Notes: generated from the sequence alone by a model not told the origin. A DNA stretch of 64,000 nucleotides from Silene noctiflora (GCA_009801015.1 VHZZ01000005.1:195059-259058); one strand, 5' to 3'. Numbered from the stretch's first letter, positions 45,005 to 56,404 are shown. Numbers and translations are program-made.

Positions 45005-45335
45005 GTGACGGTTTAGAAGACGGGCACTATCTGTCACAAGCTGAAGACGGATAGTGCCCCTCCCACCAGTGGTGGAGCTATGGGGGGCTAGCAGGGGCGG
45101 CCGCCCCCCTGGCGGTTGAGTTTTTCGAAATTTTTAGTTAAATTTTTCGAATTTTTTCCGAGTTTCCCTTATATTATTAACCATCCGCCCCCTCTAAAAA
45201 ATTTCGCCCCTCCCTGAACTCAAATTCTGGCTCCGCCACTACCTCTCACAATATGTAAGTGGCACTATTCATGAAGCGCTCTATTTCTCTTTCCCTTACT
45301 TGTGACGAATAATGTCCGTCACAAGCAAGACGTTT
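45005..45335. mobile_element. GACGGATAGTGCCC-family foldback MITE, interrupted
   Basis: The left arm has CACTATCTGTCACAAGCTGA and the right arm has TTGTGACGAATAATGTCCGT, inverted. The centre is split by the hAT MITE at 45067-45241. Confidence 0.7.
45067..45241. mobile_element. hAT MITE nested in a foldback MITE
   Basis: Ends CAGTGGTGGAGCTATGG and inverted TAGTGGCGGAGCCAGAATTT. Flanks CCTCCCAC (45059-45066) and CCTCTCAC (45242-45249) are an 8-bp duplication with one mismatch. 175 bp, with a GGGCGGCCGCCC palindrome near the left end. Confidence 0.85.
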
Positions 45336-45339
45336 TGAA

Positions 45340-46380
45340 TAATTTATCACATTTACACAAGTATCACTCTCAAATTTGTAGGACGTACGTGGTTTAATTA
45401 TACACGTATTATCGTCGTAAGACGGGTCTTATCCTGAGATTAAAGTAAAATCTTACGAGTTTTGATAAGATTTATGAAAGTAATTGCGCAGAATAATCTT
45501 ATTATTTTAAGTGGATGATGTATCAAAAAGTACAAATAATAACTCGTCTTTTTCATGCATGTAAAATCAATTATGAAATTTTGAAAGTTGAATAAAATTT
45601 GTGAGTTTTATCGATTTATTTAAGAGTTGTTTTTTCGAGTTATCAGGATTCAGGAGTTCAGATGAAATTTTTTAATGTACGACGGTTAACATGTCATCTC
45701 TATAACTAAAATATTGAAATAAGTTGGTCAATAGCTTAAAACTCAATGTTATGTTGTTATTTTAGAATTTTTTGTTATTATAATTAATCGTAAGAAATAA
45801 ATCTCTCAAAAACGACAGCAAAAGAAGTAAACATGAAGAGAAAAGAATTTCAAAGTTTTGAAACTAGACTTTAATTTCAACCAAAATATTCTAACTCGGC
45901 ATTGATTTTGAAAGTTTTTTTTACTTATTTTAAAAATTCCTACTTGGGGTTAATATTGTTTATCAATTAACTATTAATTAAATTAAATTAGTCTGTTTTC
46001 AGTTGCCAATTTCATTTTAACGACTGATTTCAGTCGCCAATTTTAATCGCCCGAGCACTTAATTCTTGTAGTATTTAAAGTACGCGATTTTTTTTTGTGT
46101 AAATCGGGATGTCTACCATCGACAACAGTGTATAATCCCTTTACCGCGGGTGCTCTCGCAACTAGGTTATTCACGTTTCTACCCAAAAGAATGTTATGAG
46201 TAAGAACATATCGTAACTCTCTAAAAGCATTAATTACACGTTACATATTCCGTATAAGTTATTAACCTTCCTTATAACAAATAACGTTCCAAAAATTGAT
46301 GGTAAAAAATTTTTACCAGTAAATGATAAATTACTAACCGCGATCGATTGTTTGGTTTCAATTGAGCCACAAAGACGACA
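45340..46380. other. Intergenic stretch, nothing recognised
   Basis: AT-rich; no gene or bounded element. Confidence 0.45.
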
Positions 46381-46464
46381 ATTCTTCTGTTCAGGCTAAT
46401 TTTATATGTTCGATTAAATAGATATCTTAATCGAACAAATGAAATTAGCCTGAACAGAAAGAAT
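46381..46464. repeat. Near-perfect 37-bp stem hairpin
   Basis: Left arm 46381-46417 and right arm 46427-46464 pair over 37 bp with a few mismatches and a 9-nt loop. The arms contain TGTTCAGGCTAATTT and AAATTAGCCTGAACA. It has the size and shape of a plant small-RNA precursor or a very short foldback MITE. No known miRNA is recognised. Confidence 0.65.
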
Positions 46465-46605
46465 ACGGAAATTAAAATAAGGAGTTAGAGAATTATACGT
46501 AAAATTTATTATCCGATCTGTTTATCCATAATATCTTCGTCTTAAGTCTTAACTGTATCTAGCTAGCATAATTTGATATATATAAGGTTGGATGAGTAAA
46601 AATAC

Positions 46606-46922
46606 CTGTAATCATAGGATCGAGATGGACCGTTGACCCCAACCGACGAAGCACTACACCGGTTCACATTCCTCTTAGAAACCTGCGGTCGAGCCGGTTT
46701 AGCCACCGGTCGACTGACATCCACCGGTTTCTTCTTCTCTGGCACCGTGGCAACAGCGTTGTCTTCTGTAATAGCAAAAAGAGATGGCTGCCATTCCTCA
46801 GACGTACCCCTTGCTGATGTTCTCCTCTTACGGCGGCCGACATCCGCTGACGACGGTGTCGTTTCCGTGTCACATGGCTGCGGGCTCGTAACGCAGCATG
46901 ATACATATTCAATAAATTTCAT
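46606..46922 (-). CDS. Small uncharacterised plant protein, first coding exon
   Basis: The minus-strand ATG at 46922 gives MKFIEYVSCC, then a basic RRKRR patch, SEEWQPSLFAITEDNAV and Lys/Pro/Arg-rich sequence to SYDYR, about 105 residues. The two cysteines near the N-terminus could be lipid-modified. The W-PSL-ISED-like core occurs in a group of small plant proteins of unknown function, which often end in a short conserved hydrophobic tail. A donor (TTACAG|GTATTT) at 46606 suggests that a short second exon follows, but I could not find it. Without splicing, the frame runs 14 more codons to 46563. Codon composition is GC-rich compared with the flanks, which supports real coding. Confidence 0.65.
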
Positions 46923-47495
46923 TTTCAATTTCCGTTCGTTAGTCTTGTGTAAGCCTGCTGTATCAGTTATGCCGCTTTTAACACGTACGTATTCTGTATG
47001 GAATATATTTGTTGTATGTATACAACGGTCTTTTTAAAAAGGAGATCGAGAAGGAGAAAACACGAAGAATATTGTTTGATTTGGGAAAATTTTATAGGTG
47101 GTGTTGGTATTATGTCATTGGTGAAGTTTGATCACGTACTTTTTATTTTGATTTTGTTTTTGTTTTTGTTTTTATTTTATTTTTTTATTTTAATTTGAAT
47201 GACGATGATGATTTGTGTGATCTTAGGAATTAGATGTGTGATGTTTGTAATATAAAAAGCAATGAAATAGGGAGTAAATAATGGACAGGGAGATGAAGAT
47301 ATTAAAATGATGGATGATTAATTTTTAAAGATATTTTTGACGTGTAAAATGGGCATGTTTGGCAAGTTGGTAATGGTACACTTATCTTCCTTAAGATAAT
47401 ATTCGTCATAGATGCAAAACGGATTAACTGGCAATTAGCTAGGTCTCTTGAGAAAGAGTCTTTCAATAAACTATTATTAAGAAACCAATTACAAA
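46923..47495. other. Probable promoter and leader of the small gene, then AT-rich DNA
   Basis: TATGCCGC and a TACA-rich segment lie upstream, but no clear TATA box is assigned. T-rich text lies near 47140-47195. No other gene. Confidence 0.35.
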
Positions 47496-47823
47496 CTAGT
47501 ATAGTTCCCGTTCCCGTGCAAATGCACGGTATTTTAAATACAGATATTAGAGAATTTTACAATTAATTAAATTAATGCAATTTACCTTTATTTTGAAAAA
47601 GGTATAAAATTTGCATATATAATTCCAAGGAGATATTTTATTAGCCTTATTTATGTAAAAGTTAAACAATGATTGATGTTATAAAATTAATTAGGATATA
47701 AATATTGTTTAATTGTAAATATAGATAGTAAACATTAACTAATTAGGAAATAAATATTTTCTAGCAGAATATCACTTGAGCGGGAGAATTTAGAGATGTG
47801 TTAATCTTTTAGTATATAGGGGA
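47496..47823 (-). mobile_element. Non-autonomous Helitron
   Basis: The minus strand starts TCCCCTATATACTAAAAGAT after A, with hairpin CCGTGCATTTGCACGGG and terminal CTAG before T. It is the same family as 18362-18713 and has no additional arm. Confidence 0.85.
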
Positions 47824-48230
47824 TTGATGAAAAATTTGTACAAAAAGTAATTACATTAGTACAAATACTATAAAATGAGGTACTAATAAAAATGCTGACA
47901 ATATATAACAAAATAGGTACAATAATTATGAAAAAGTGCACCAAATGAAAGATAGATTATGAACAACAATCAATAATAAAAAAAAGGGTAAAAAAAAACT
48001 ACACAAATGGGTACGACAAAGTGGTCTATCAATAACTTAGCCAGAAACCGTCTCTCTAAAATTTTAGTGTTAACTATTAGTAGTTAGGATTCTTTTTTTT
48101 TTTTTTTTAGGAAATGGCTAGTTTATTTTCTCCCAAATCAAGAACAGTTGAATTTACAAGAATGGAATTTGAAGCATTTAAATGAAATAAGCTTTCCATT
48201 TTCTTGGCTCAAATATTAATTTATGCGGCA

Positions 48231-48234
<4 letters not shown>
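47824..48234. other. AT-rich intergenic stretch
   Basis: Contains AAACCGTCTCTCTAAAAT near 48046, a remnant of the GAGACGGTCTCTC family. No gene. Confidence 0.4.
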
Positions 48235-48270
<36 letters not shown>

Positions 48271-48457
48271 GTGCAAAAGAGAGGCAAGCCCTGAACAATT
48301 AATTATTCGCTATTACACAGGGAATACCAGCCCCAAACATGTCTTCCCTAAAAATAGATCGTAGCTCATTAAAGTGAGCCTCTAGATACGTAGGTCTAGT
48401 GCTTGAGTGAATTCCTCTATTTGCCAATAAGTTTGCTGCTCTGTTTGCCTCGCGACC
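48235..48457 (-). mobile_element. LINE 3' end, 5'-truncated, with poly(A) tail
   Basis: The minus strand reads REANRAANLLANRGIHSS... to ...AGIPCVIANN then stop. This is the C-terminus of the RNase H-like domain carried by many plant LINEs. A short 3' UTR and a tail of 35 A (48269-48235) follow. The 5' cut at about 48457 is the usual LINE truncation. No clear target duplication was found. Confidence 0.75.
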
Positions 48458-48469
48458 TTATATATTAGA

Positions 48470-49220
48470 GTATATTTGTCATTTTCTCGGCATTTTGCTT
48501 TTTCACATGTTAGTCTTAAATAAAAACTTGTGATTTTATATAACGGAGCTTCACATTAATTAAGTGTAAAATGAGATCCGTTGAAGATGTTACAATTTTA
48601 TGTTTTTGTAAAAGTAATGGAAATATAAGATTTTATAGAAGAAAATCGTGTGACAGCTTGAAAAGAAGACCAAAGAATCATCATGATTAATGGTCATAAA
48701 CACAACAATGGATTTTTTTTGGAGCAACACCATACTCTAACATGGGCACCCGTCACAAGGGAGACGCTTTGCTCCAACATAATCCACCTAAAATTTATTT
48801 GTTCTTGGAACGGGAGGGGGTGCGGTTAAACCTATGCATTCCTTAAAATCGCCAATGTTTTATTAATTAACACGTGACTAATATAAAATGAAATATCAGA
48901 GGAATTCTTACTATAACAAAACTTTTCTCGTAATTTTCTAAACTCACTACTAAACTAGATATACAAGACATGATGGACGACTATATTTCCCTCGGTCTTA
49001 CACGGCTATACTTGCTAACATTAAAAGACAATACTTCTTTGCTTGTATGATTTTATTATGGAAAATAATATAAACAGCCTTTATGATTGTATTTAAGGAT
49101 TAAAAGGCGAAAATAAAACTTGAATCAAGCATTAATGACATTAATATACGCGTAAATTTGTTATTTATTTTTGCTTTAATTTCACTTAAAAAGGTGCATT
49201 AAATTAACCATAAACTCTAC
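48470..49220. other. Intergenic stretch, nothing recognised
   Basis: AT-rich, noncoding. Confidence 0.45.
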
Positions 49221-49224
49221 TACA

Positions 49225-49830
49225 TAGGTACCATACGAGGAATAGCTACTCCTAATACATCTTCGAGTAGAATCGTACGAATGCCTTCAGAAGGATGGTC
49301 GAAGTAGGTGATAGTAGTATGGGAAGTGACTCCCTCATTAGCTAGCCAATCAGCAGTTCTATTTGCTTCGCGAAAGACATGTTCGACTTTGACTAACCAA
49401 CCTTCACTTTTTTATAAGAGCTTTGCACCATTGCACCAGAGGATGGAGACCATTACTCAGTAATTGCTCTTGTTGAACGAAGCTTAAACATGATGAATTG
49501 TCTATATGGACTAAAAGCTTTTTGATTCCAGAAGATCGAGCCCTCTCAAGACCGGCTATTAAAGCTTGCATTTCTGCTCTCTTGGAGTTACAAATACCAC
49601 ACGAGAAGTTGTATGTGTCCACAAAATTACCTATTTCGCCGGAAAATACCTCCACCACCTGCCGGTCCTTGGTTACCTCGAGTTGCGACATCAGTATTCA
49701 ATAAAATCAAGCCGTGTGAAGGCGGACTCCAACGAATAAAACATTCTTCGTGCAAAGTGCCTGATATCGGTATAAAAATGGAGAAGGGATCGAGAGCTTG
49801 CCTCGTGACTTCTTATTTACAACCCTAACT
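49225..49830 (-). mobile_element. LINE RNase H-domain fragment
   Basis: The minus strand encodes RWSPPSHGLILLNTD, then a frame change near 49690, then NFSCGICNSKRAEMQALIAG, KLLVHIDNSS and, after another frame change near 49404, VEHVFREANRTADWLANEG ending VAIPRM. These are the ordered parts of an RNase H fold (D, E, D, then the HxxREAN stretch) of the kind found at the end of plant LINE ORF2. At least two frame breaks make it a dead fragment. The C-terminus is homologous to that at 48235-48457. Confidence 0.75.
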
Positions 49831-50415
49831 CCCCAAGGGTTGTATTTAAGGTAATTTTTACTATATAAAATGCGTTCAATTTTCTATTTTAAACTTTCGA
49901 CTTTTCTTGATATACCCGACGTGTCAAAGATATTAATATCGATCAATCCACAAAATGACAAGAACCAAATGATCTATACATAAATTTAGAATGTAAACAC
50001 ATGTATCAAAATTGTGCATATAGGGGCCATTCCTAATAAATGAGGCACGTTCATCTCCTTGTCTACAAATCCATTAAGACTCCTAAGACATCGACCCTAT
50101 TGAATGACATGAATACGATAAAAAGGACTCGGGAGAATTATGCACCGAGACAAGAAACGTTACCTATTTAAGACGGGTATGTTCATTTTAAATTTAAGAC
50201 GGGTAATATATATACACGTAAAATGAATAAGATAAAAATAGTATCCGTAGGTAAAAGTCCAAATAAATTAAAAGATTTATATGGAATTTGGAGAATCATA
50301 TCCCTAGAGAATATTTTTGAAAATGTGGATTAGAAGTTTATGGTAGGTCTAGTTCGATTCTCGGTCTTTTTTTTTTGTAAAAGTTTACGTTTAATTAATC
50401 TCTACAACTTTATAA
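49831..50415. other. Intergenic stretch, nothing recognised
   Basis: Short TTTAAGACGGGTATGTTC-type inverted bits at 50165-50205; otherwise AT-rich. Confidence 0.4.
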
Positions 50416-50990
50416 TCCCCCTTACTATTAAGAGAATAAAAATTCGCTTAGTTTTTCCTCCAAAAAGCATCTAGCTAAATAAGGCAATAAGTAAAACTTT
50501 ATTTCATTTCATTATTATATTTTCAATGAATATATTCTTATAATTAAACTCTAATCATTTAATTAAATTCATAATTATGATTTTTTCATTAAAATAAATT
50601 AAAATTGGTTTTAAACTAATAACTATAAATTGCTAATTTTTTTAATAATGCAATAATATATTACTGTAGATAATAATTTGGCACATATTTAGTACTTACT
50701 ATTAGTTTCGATGTTGCTAATATAATTTTTTTAATAATGCAATAATATATTACTGTAGATAATAATTTGGCACATATTTAGTACTTACTATTAGTTTCGT
50801 GACAAAAAAAATCATTTAAAAAAAAATCACACCTTAACTTAATTCTCTTTGATTAGTTTTCCATTTCAAATTTTTTGTTGCATATCAAAACACAAAAGAG
50901 AGAAATATTAAATATTTATGGTGTGCAAATTTAATACATTAAAAAAATAAAAACTCTATATACCGCGCAATGGCGCGGAATCTGTACTAA
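50416..50990 (+). mobile_element. Non-autonomous Helitron with internal duplication
   Basis: Starts TCCCCCTTACTATTAAGAGA after A. Hairpin CCGCGCAATGGCGCGG and terminal CTAA before T. An 80-bp segment around AATAATATATTACTGTAGAT is repeated in tandem with no visible change (about 50634-50715 and 50716-50800). Confidence 0.85.
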
Positions 50991-51646
50991 TCAAGTAATA
51001 TACATTTAACAAATATAAAAAAAAATCAATTGCGGTTTTTGAAATCGAACTATTATTCAAACTTGTATATGTGGTTAAATGAACTAAAATAGTGGCGAAT
51101 CTTAGTTATCAATTCCACTCCGATCCAAGACCAAACCAAACCTTCGAATAGATCCGGTCTTTCTGATCCAAATCAAAATATTTTAGGTTTGTTCTTCAAT
51201 TCACCTAATTTATTTCTCATTTCTCAGTGCAATCCGATTCGATCTTGGATCGATACTAATCCTTAGATTTTTGGACTTCCAATTTTCCAACACCTAAAAA
51301 AAAAAAAAAAAAAAAATCACAGCCCACATTGTAACGTACGTGTTATCTAGCCCAATAAATACACAAGCAAAAGCCCTCCTCTATACATCCAACATGTCCA
51401 GGAAAAAATCACGAAAATAATCCGAAATCAAAATTACCTGTACCGAAATTTTGCAAACCTAAACTGACCTTACCCCGAGTTCCGGACCCAACCTTATCTT
51501 CTTGACCCGTTAACCTTGTCATATTTAAGTAAGGATCCTCTTTATTTTAAGAAATGGAGGATAATTACCTTTTTAATCGTTCGGATAGTTGAAAATTTAC
51601 GTGCCAAAGTAGAGGTTAATGAGTATAATTGGAATATATAATATAA
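50991..51646. other. Intergenic stretch
   Basis: Includes GATCCAAGACCAAACC-like words (51120-51260) that may be an eroded motif block, and a 20-bp poly(A). No gene. Confidence 0.35.
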
Positions 51647-51793
51647 TACTCCTCCCTCCCGGTGATATCTTATCCTTTGATTTTGGCATAAAGACCGAGG
51701 AAAGAGGTGAATGACCAAATTATTCATCAAATGCATTTCTAAAATAGAACGGAAAACAATTGAATGAAACAAATAACTTGAACGGAAAGAGTA
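51647..51793. mobile_element. Stowaway-like MITE
   Basis: TACTCCTCCCTCCCGGTGAT at the left and a decayed inverted partner ending GAACGGAAAGAGTA. It lies upstream of the gene at 52139. Confidence 0.6.
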
Positions 51794-51864
51794 ATTTCTT
51801 GTGAAAAAAAGATGGGCGAAAAGAAATGGAGGAGATCATTTTCCGTTATATTTCCCCTTTCACA

Positions 51865-51930
51865 AAAACTTCTGAGAGACGGTCTCTCAATAGCGTTATT
51901 GAGAGACGGTCTTTTACAAGACCTACTGTT
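51865..51930. mobile_element. Minimal GAGACGGTCTCTC-family MITE (ends only)
   Basis: Holds AACTTCTGAGAGACGGTCTC, the ATAGCGTTATTGAGAG segment, then AGACGGTCTTTTACAAGACC. It is an internal-deletion form of the elements at 15335 and 20667. Confidence 0.65.
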
Positions 51931-52138
51931 CCCCTTTTACCCTTTTCCACCATCCTAAGCAAACTATAATGCCTACGTGGCTACGTAATCCACTGCAAGT
52001 CTGCAACACTCTCCCTGAAGAATAATTCCACCCGAAAAATAATAAAAAAAAAATAAAAAAAAATCTTATCTTCAACATATATTTAATCATTTCTACCATT
52101 AAAGAATATCTTTGTCGAAAAAATATTCCAAAAATATC

Positions 52139-55100
52139 ATGGGAGGAGGAGCAGCGATGAGAGCAGCGGCGAGACTAACCGCAACACCACCGTTCACCGG
52201 CGTATTCCGCGGTGGCAGTGCGGCGGAGAACACGGTTGCTGTGGCTGCGAGGAATGCGGCGATGAGGCCGGTTTCGGCAACGGTGTGCGACGGCGGACAA
52301 CAACAGTCGTCGATTCAGCGGCCGGCGTGGGAGCTTGATGAGTGGGAGTTCGCGCACCTGGAGGATGAACAACATGAGGTTTTTGTTAGGGATAAAAATG
52401 GAGGTGTGGATAAGTTGGCGACGGCGATGCCTAGGGTTGTGTTTGGTCCTGTTCCGACGATTGAGGAGACGAAGGAGGCTACTTCTGAACTCAAAGATGC
52501 TCTTGAAAAGTATGAATTATTTGTTTGAATTCAATTGATTTAATTAGGTTTTTTGGTTGTGATTTTGATTAGATTTAACATTTTAACTGTATTGATCTTT
52601 TGTATGATTGTTTGCGATGTTAAAGATGCGTTTGAGAAGTAAGTTTTTTTTTATTGAATTGATTTAATTAGGTTTTGTGATTATGATTTTGTTTCTGTGT
52701 GATCATTTGTATTGATAATTGGATACTTTTGTGTTAATTCTATTTAAGAATCAGATTAGGTTTTGTAATTGTGATTAGTTTTTACCGTTTTTGTTAGCGA
52801 TTGTTCTGTGGTTCTTGTAGTGAATAATCAAGAAGTAATATTTGTGCAAATCACAATTTTCTGTAAGATTCAATTTTTATTGTGGATTGATTGGAGCAAG
52901 TTTTGTTGATCAGACTTTTCTGTGCTCGTTTTTCTGGTGCTGTGATTGGTTTTGAGCTTTCTTGGTTAGTGCAATGATTGTGTTGTGTTAGTTCTACAGA
53001 AGAATTGAGAAGCAATGCTTATGGAAATCACAGTTTTATGTCGATTTTGTGATTGTCAAGAAAATTTTCAACATAATGCAGTTCTTGCATTCAATTTTCG
53101 TAAAATGCCTCCGTTGTAAGATACTCCGGATTTGATCTTGATTTAAGAAAAGAAAGTCGTCAAATTATAGTTTTTGGATTGGATTTTATTGTTCTGGTTG
53201 TATTGGTCTGTTTTTCTTTGGTTTGTAATTTGAGCTGTCATGGTTCAGTAATTGCTGGTATGCTTTAATCTGTAGAGAAGCTGTTCGTCGTGAATTTTCC
53301 ATTTCTGGTTAGGCTTGGAGTAATTGCAAATACAAAGAGGTTTGTTCTTATGCCACATAAGCTAATATACAAACTCATTTACATACAAACTTCTTACCAA
53401 CAACAAATAAACCTCTTCAAGGTTCATCTCATGGCCCACTAAACTTTTTCTCCTCTCACATTCTCTCTCCACAAACCTGGATACTAATTTGTAACCCCTC
53501 TCATCCATGAACCTCAACACTCATCACCAACAATAGAAGGTTTGTTGACAAACCTCTAAAATAATGGACATGTCATCCTACAAACCTTTTGATGAACCTC
53601 TATTGCTAATGCCCTATTATAGACATTGGTATAAAGAGTATTCCCTCCGTCACAATCATTTGTTTACCTTTGATTAAAATACCCTAAAAAAGGATAAAGA
53701 AGGTAAACAAATGATGAATGCGACAGATTGAGTACTCCGTATATTTGTGAAAATGCGCTGACGAAAGTGAGTCTCCTGAGAACTACAACTTGCCAATTTC
53801 TACAAGGCAGATCTATAACGCAAAACAAGAAATGGTGTACAGCAAACTGTTAACAGTTCCTGAGCCTGTTGCTGTGATATACGTCGTACTGCTAGCTTGG
53901 CTTAGCGCATTTTCTGTCCTTTCATTGAATAATTCTCTTGACGTAGATGATTTCAGATTTTATATGCAACTTTTTTGTGCATATGTGATTTATCAGTTGT
54001 GGTTGTGCTTGTGGAGATGATGGCAGAACACGCTTCTTTATTTTCAAGTTTACAGATACCACAAGAATTGGGAATTTTGTTAAATATATGTTGCTGAAAG
54101 TGATGCTTATAAATCTCCATAATGTTGTTTCTGCAATTTGAATGTTTTAATGAGTGATCAATTATACGTAGGGTATATTTCTCTTCACCAAGATCTTCTG
54201 GAAGCGGGGAATCAGTCTCGTCATTCCCTGAGACAAAAGCTTGCATCTCGCAGGAGGCTTCTGCTCCAAATGGTGCAATTCAAGCTTTTATGCTGCTCAA
54301 GGAGAACCCTGCTGCGCAGGTTTTGATATCATTTACTTATCCTTCTGTTTTGTCTCGTGTTTATTTCCCCACTTGTGTGCTGAATATGCATGCACAGTTT
54401 CTCTTATTCATTGAAAAAAAATGTTTGCAAGGATGCAATTGTCAAAAAATGCAATAAATCTGAATTGTCATGATGCAAAAATTTAACATTCTTATTGACG
54501 TTTATTGTACAGCCTAGGGCCGAGAGTCCGAGACTGAATCACGAGTTAAAACCACAATTTTTTTTTTTAATTTTTTTTTTTTTGTATGTGTATTTGAGAT
54601 TTATGCTCTGCGCTTTTTACCCAAATAGTAAAACTCTAGGGATAACATATAATGATGCTTTTGCAAGGCGGTTTTACACCAATATAGTTGTAAAACCGAT
54701 GCAAACACAACCGTATTAGTGAGTAAAAGTGGTTAATAAAAGATCCCGTGTTACGATATATTTGTGTACAACCGCCTAACACAAGTATTCGTATATAATA
54801 TGTTGATTTGAAGCCTATTGTTTGGGGCTTGTTGGGATACGAATTTTTTAGTTTCATTAGTAAAAAATATGGTTAGGGGGAAAACGAGGGATCCATCTTT
54901 TCTCAAAGACAAATCAAAATCCCTTGAACATGGCAAAGTTTTGGTGGGAAGACTCCATTCCCACTCCTTCCAATTTATATAAATCGTGATTCCTGGCATG
55001 TTTGTTGTGCCAGTGTGATAGGAATACCATCCCAATAATGTTTGCCACATTTTTCTGTCATTGTCGAGTGGGAATGATAGGCAACAAAGTTAAACTTCCT

Positions 55101-56034
55101 TCTAAACTAACGTAGGATCGGATTCTGAAATTCTGGTATCTAGGGAATGACTAATTGTACTTCGTGGATAGATACATTCTCCGTTTATGTCAGGGTGGAT
55201 TGCGATTTCGGAAACAGGAACTGCACTAACTTAGAGGATCCCAAGATGGCAATGATAGGCTGTATAGTTTTAATAGTTATTTGTTGCTATGAATGATGTG
55301 AGGATCAATAACGGCTTGTCTGGAACAGCATATGATATGTTTCTGCCAATACAGGTAATAATATACATACTGTATTTTTCATATTTTGCCTTGTCAGACT
55401 GTGGTTGCTTCAATTGCGAGTGATCCGAATGTGTGGGTTGCTGTGATGCAAAATCCTGCTTTTGCGGAGTTTCTTGAATCAGATAGAAAGGGTAAGTACC
55501 TTCTGTTACTGTTCTAGGCCGGAGCTTTACTCATGGAGTCATGGTTTCTCGTCTTATAACGAGCGTTGTGTGAGACCAATCCAAACCCTTATCTTTTCCT
55601 TATTTTAATGGGTTGCTCTCTCATATAAAACCGTCTTGTATAAGTTTTTCTGCTTCTCATATACACTTCGAATCTAATATTGAGTACGGGGTACTTTGGT
55701 TGCAGATGCTGAATCTGAGATTCAAGATCCCAAAACATGCTCTGTGATTTCTGAGTCAACGACTCACACACCAACTAAGAGCTCCTTGGATACTGATAAT
55801 GCTGAAAAAGCTATAAAACCCGATGGTTTCATGGGTTTTATAGACGATGTGAAGGTTACTGTAGTTGACATGGTCAGTAACTTGACAAGCTTCGTTGAAA
55901 GCTTGTTCACCAACTCAGATGCTGAGAAGAAAGAGGGAATTTCTTTCGATTCTACCAAAGGTATGTTCGCTGGAGGTACGTTCATGGCTTTGGCAATGAT
56001 GGTGATTATGGTGGTGTTGATGAAGCGCACTTAA
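52139..56034 (+). CDS. Uncharacterised conserved plant protein with C-terminal membrane anchor
   Basis: Four exons, 52139-52509, 54172-54319, 55398-55491 and 55706-56034, join in frame to 313 residues. The ATG at 52139 (MGGGAAMRAAARL) is preferred because no upstream ATG is in frame. The N-terminal 60 residues are Ala/Gly-rich. WELDEWEFAHLEDEQ, then GVDKLATAMPRVVFGPVPTIEE and an acidic helix follow. Exons 2-3 give KVYFSSPRSSGSGES and VVASIASDPNVWVAVMQNP, both of which read as conserved blocks. The last exon ends with an amphipathic stretch (FMGFIDDVKVTVVDMV) and one hydrophobic helix MFAGGTFMALAMMVIMVVLM before KRT. That makes it a likely tail-anchored protein facing the cytosol. Function is unknown to me. 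Intron 1 (1.66 kb) holds a Stowaway and a probable Harbinger-like MITE. Confidence 0.88.
53311..53615. mobile_element. Possible PIF/Harbinger-like MITE in intron 1
   Basis: GCAAATACAAAGAGGTTTGT at the left and inverted GGGCATTAGCAATAGAGGTT at the right are weak inverted relatives. The centre is rich in AACCTC words. Ends are not firm. Confidence 0.4.
53639..53734. mobile_element. Stowaway-type MITE in intron 1
   Basis: TATTCCCTCCGTCACAATCA and inverted TACTCAATCTGTCGCATTCA, sharing ATCATTTGTTTACC; TA ends; 96 bp. Confidence 0.8.
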
Positions 56035-56400
56035 ATGCCACGTTATATTGTAATTTGTCGATGCTTCTAACTCTGAAACTTAACGAGTGATTGTATGGAT
56101 CATAAATCACTTTGATTGAGTTTGTTTGAGGATCTTATGCTTTTAAGTAGTATTGCTTGTACAGCGAAGTTTATGGTTAATAATCTGCAAGACGTATATG
56201 ACTTTTGAAATGTTGGCAAGCCGAAAATAGTTCCTCTGGTGTTCCGTCAGCTGAAATAGTAATCAATTGCTTGAGCAAATAGTGTTTTTCCAAGCATATA
56301 GCGAACATTTTTTTGTTCGTAAAATCTCATTATTAATTAGCTTGGAAAGTTTTCTATCGATCATTTTTAATAAAAATTCTCCTTTTGCTCATGAAGATTG
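56035..56400 (+). other. 3' UTR and downstream DNA of the tail-anchored gene
   Basis: AT-rich, with no second gene. An AATAAAAAT signal-like run lies near 56370. Confidence 0.4.
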
Positions 56401-56404
56401 TAGG

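Noticed and set aside
46633-47037. A 134-codon plus-strand frame opposite the small gene
   Set aside because: The minus strand has the coherent product (MKFIEYVSCC...WQPSLFAITED) and a good donor; the plus frame has no recognisable motif.
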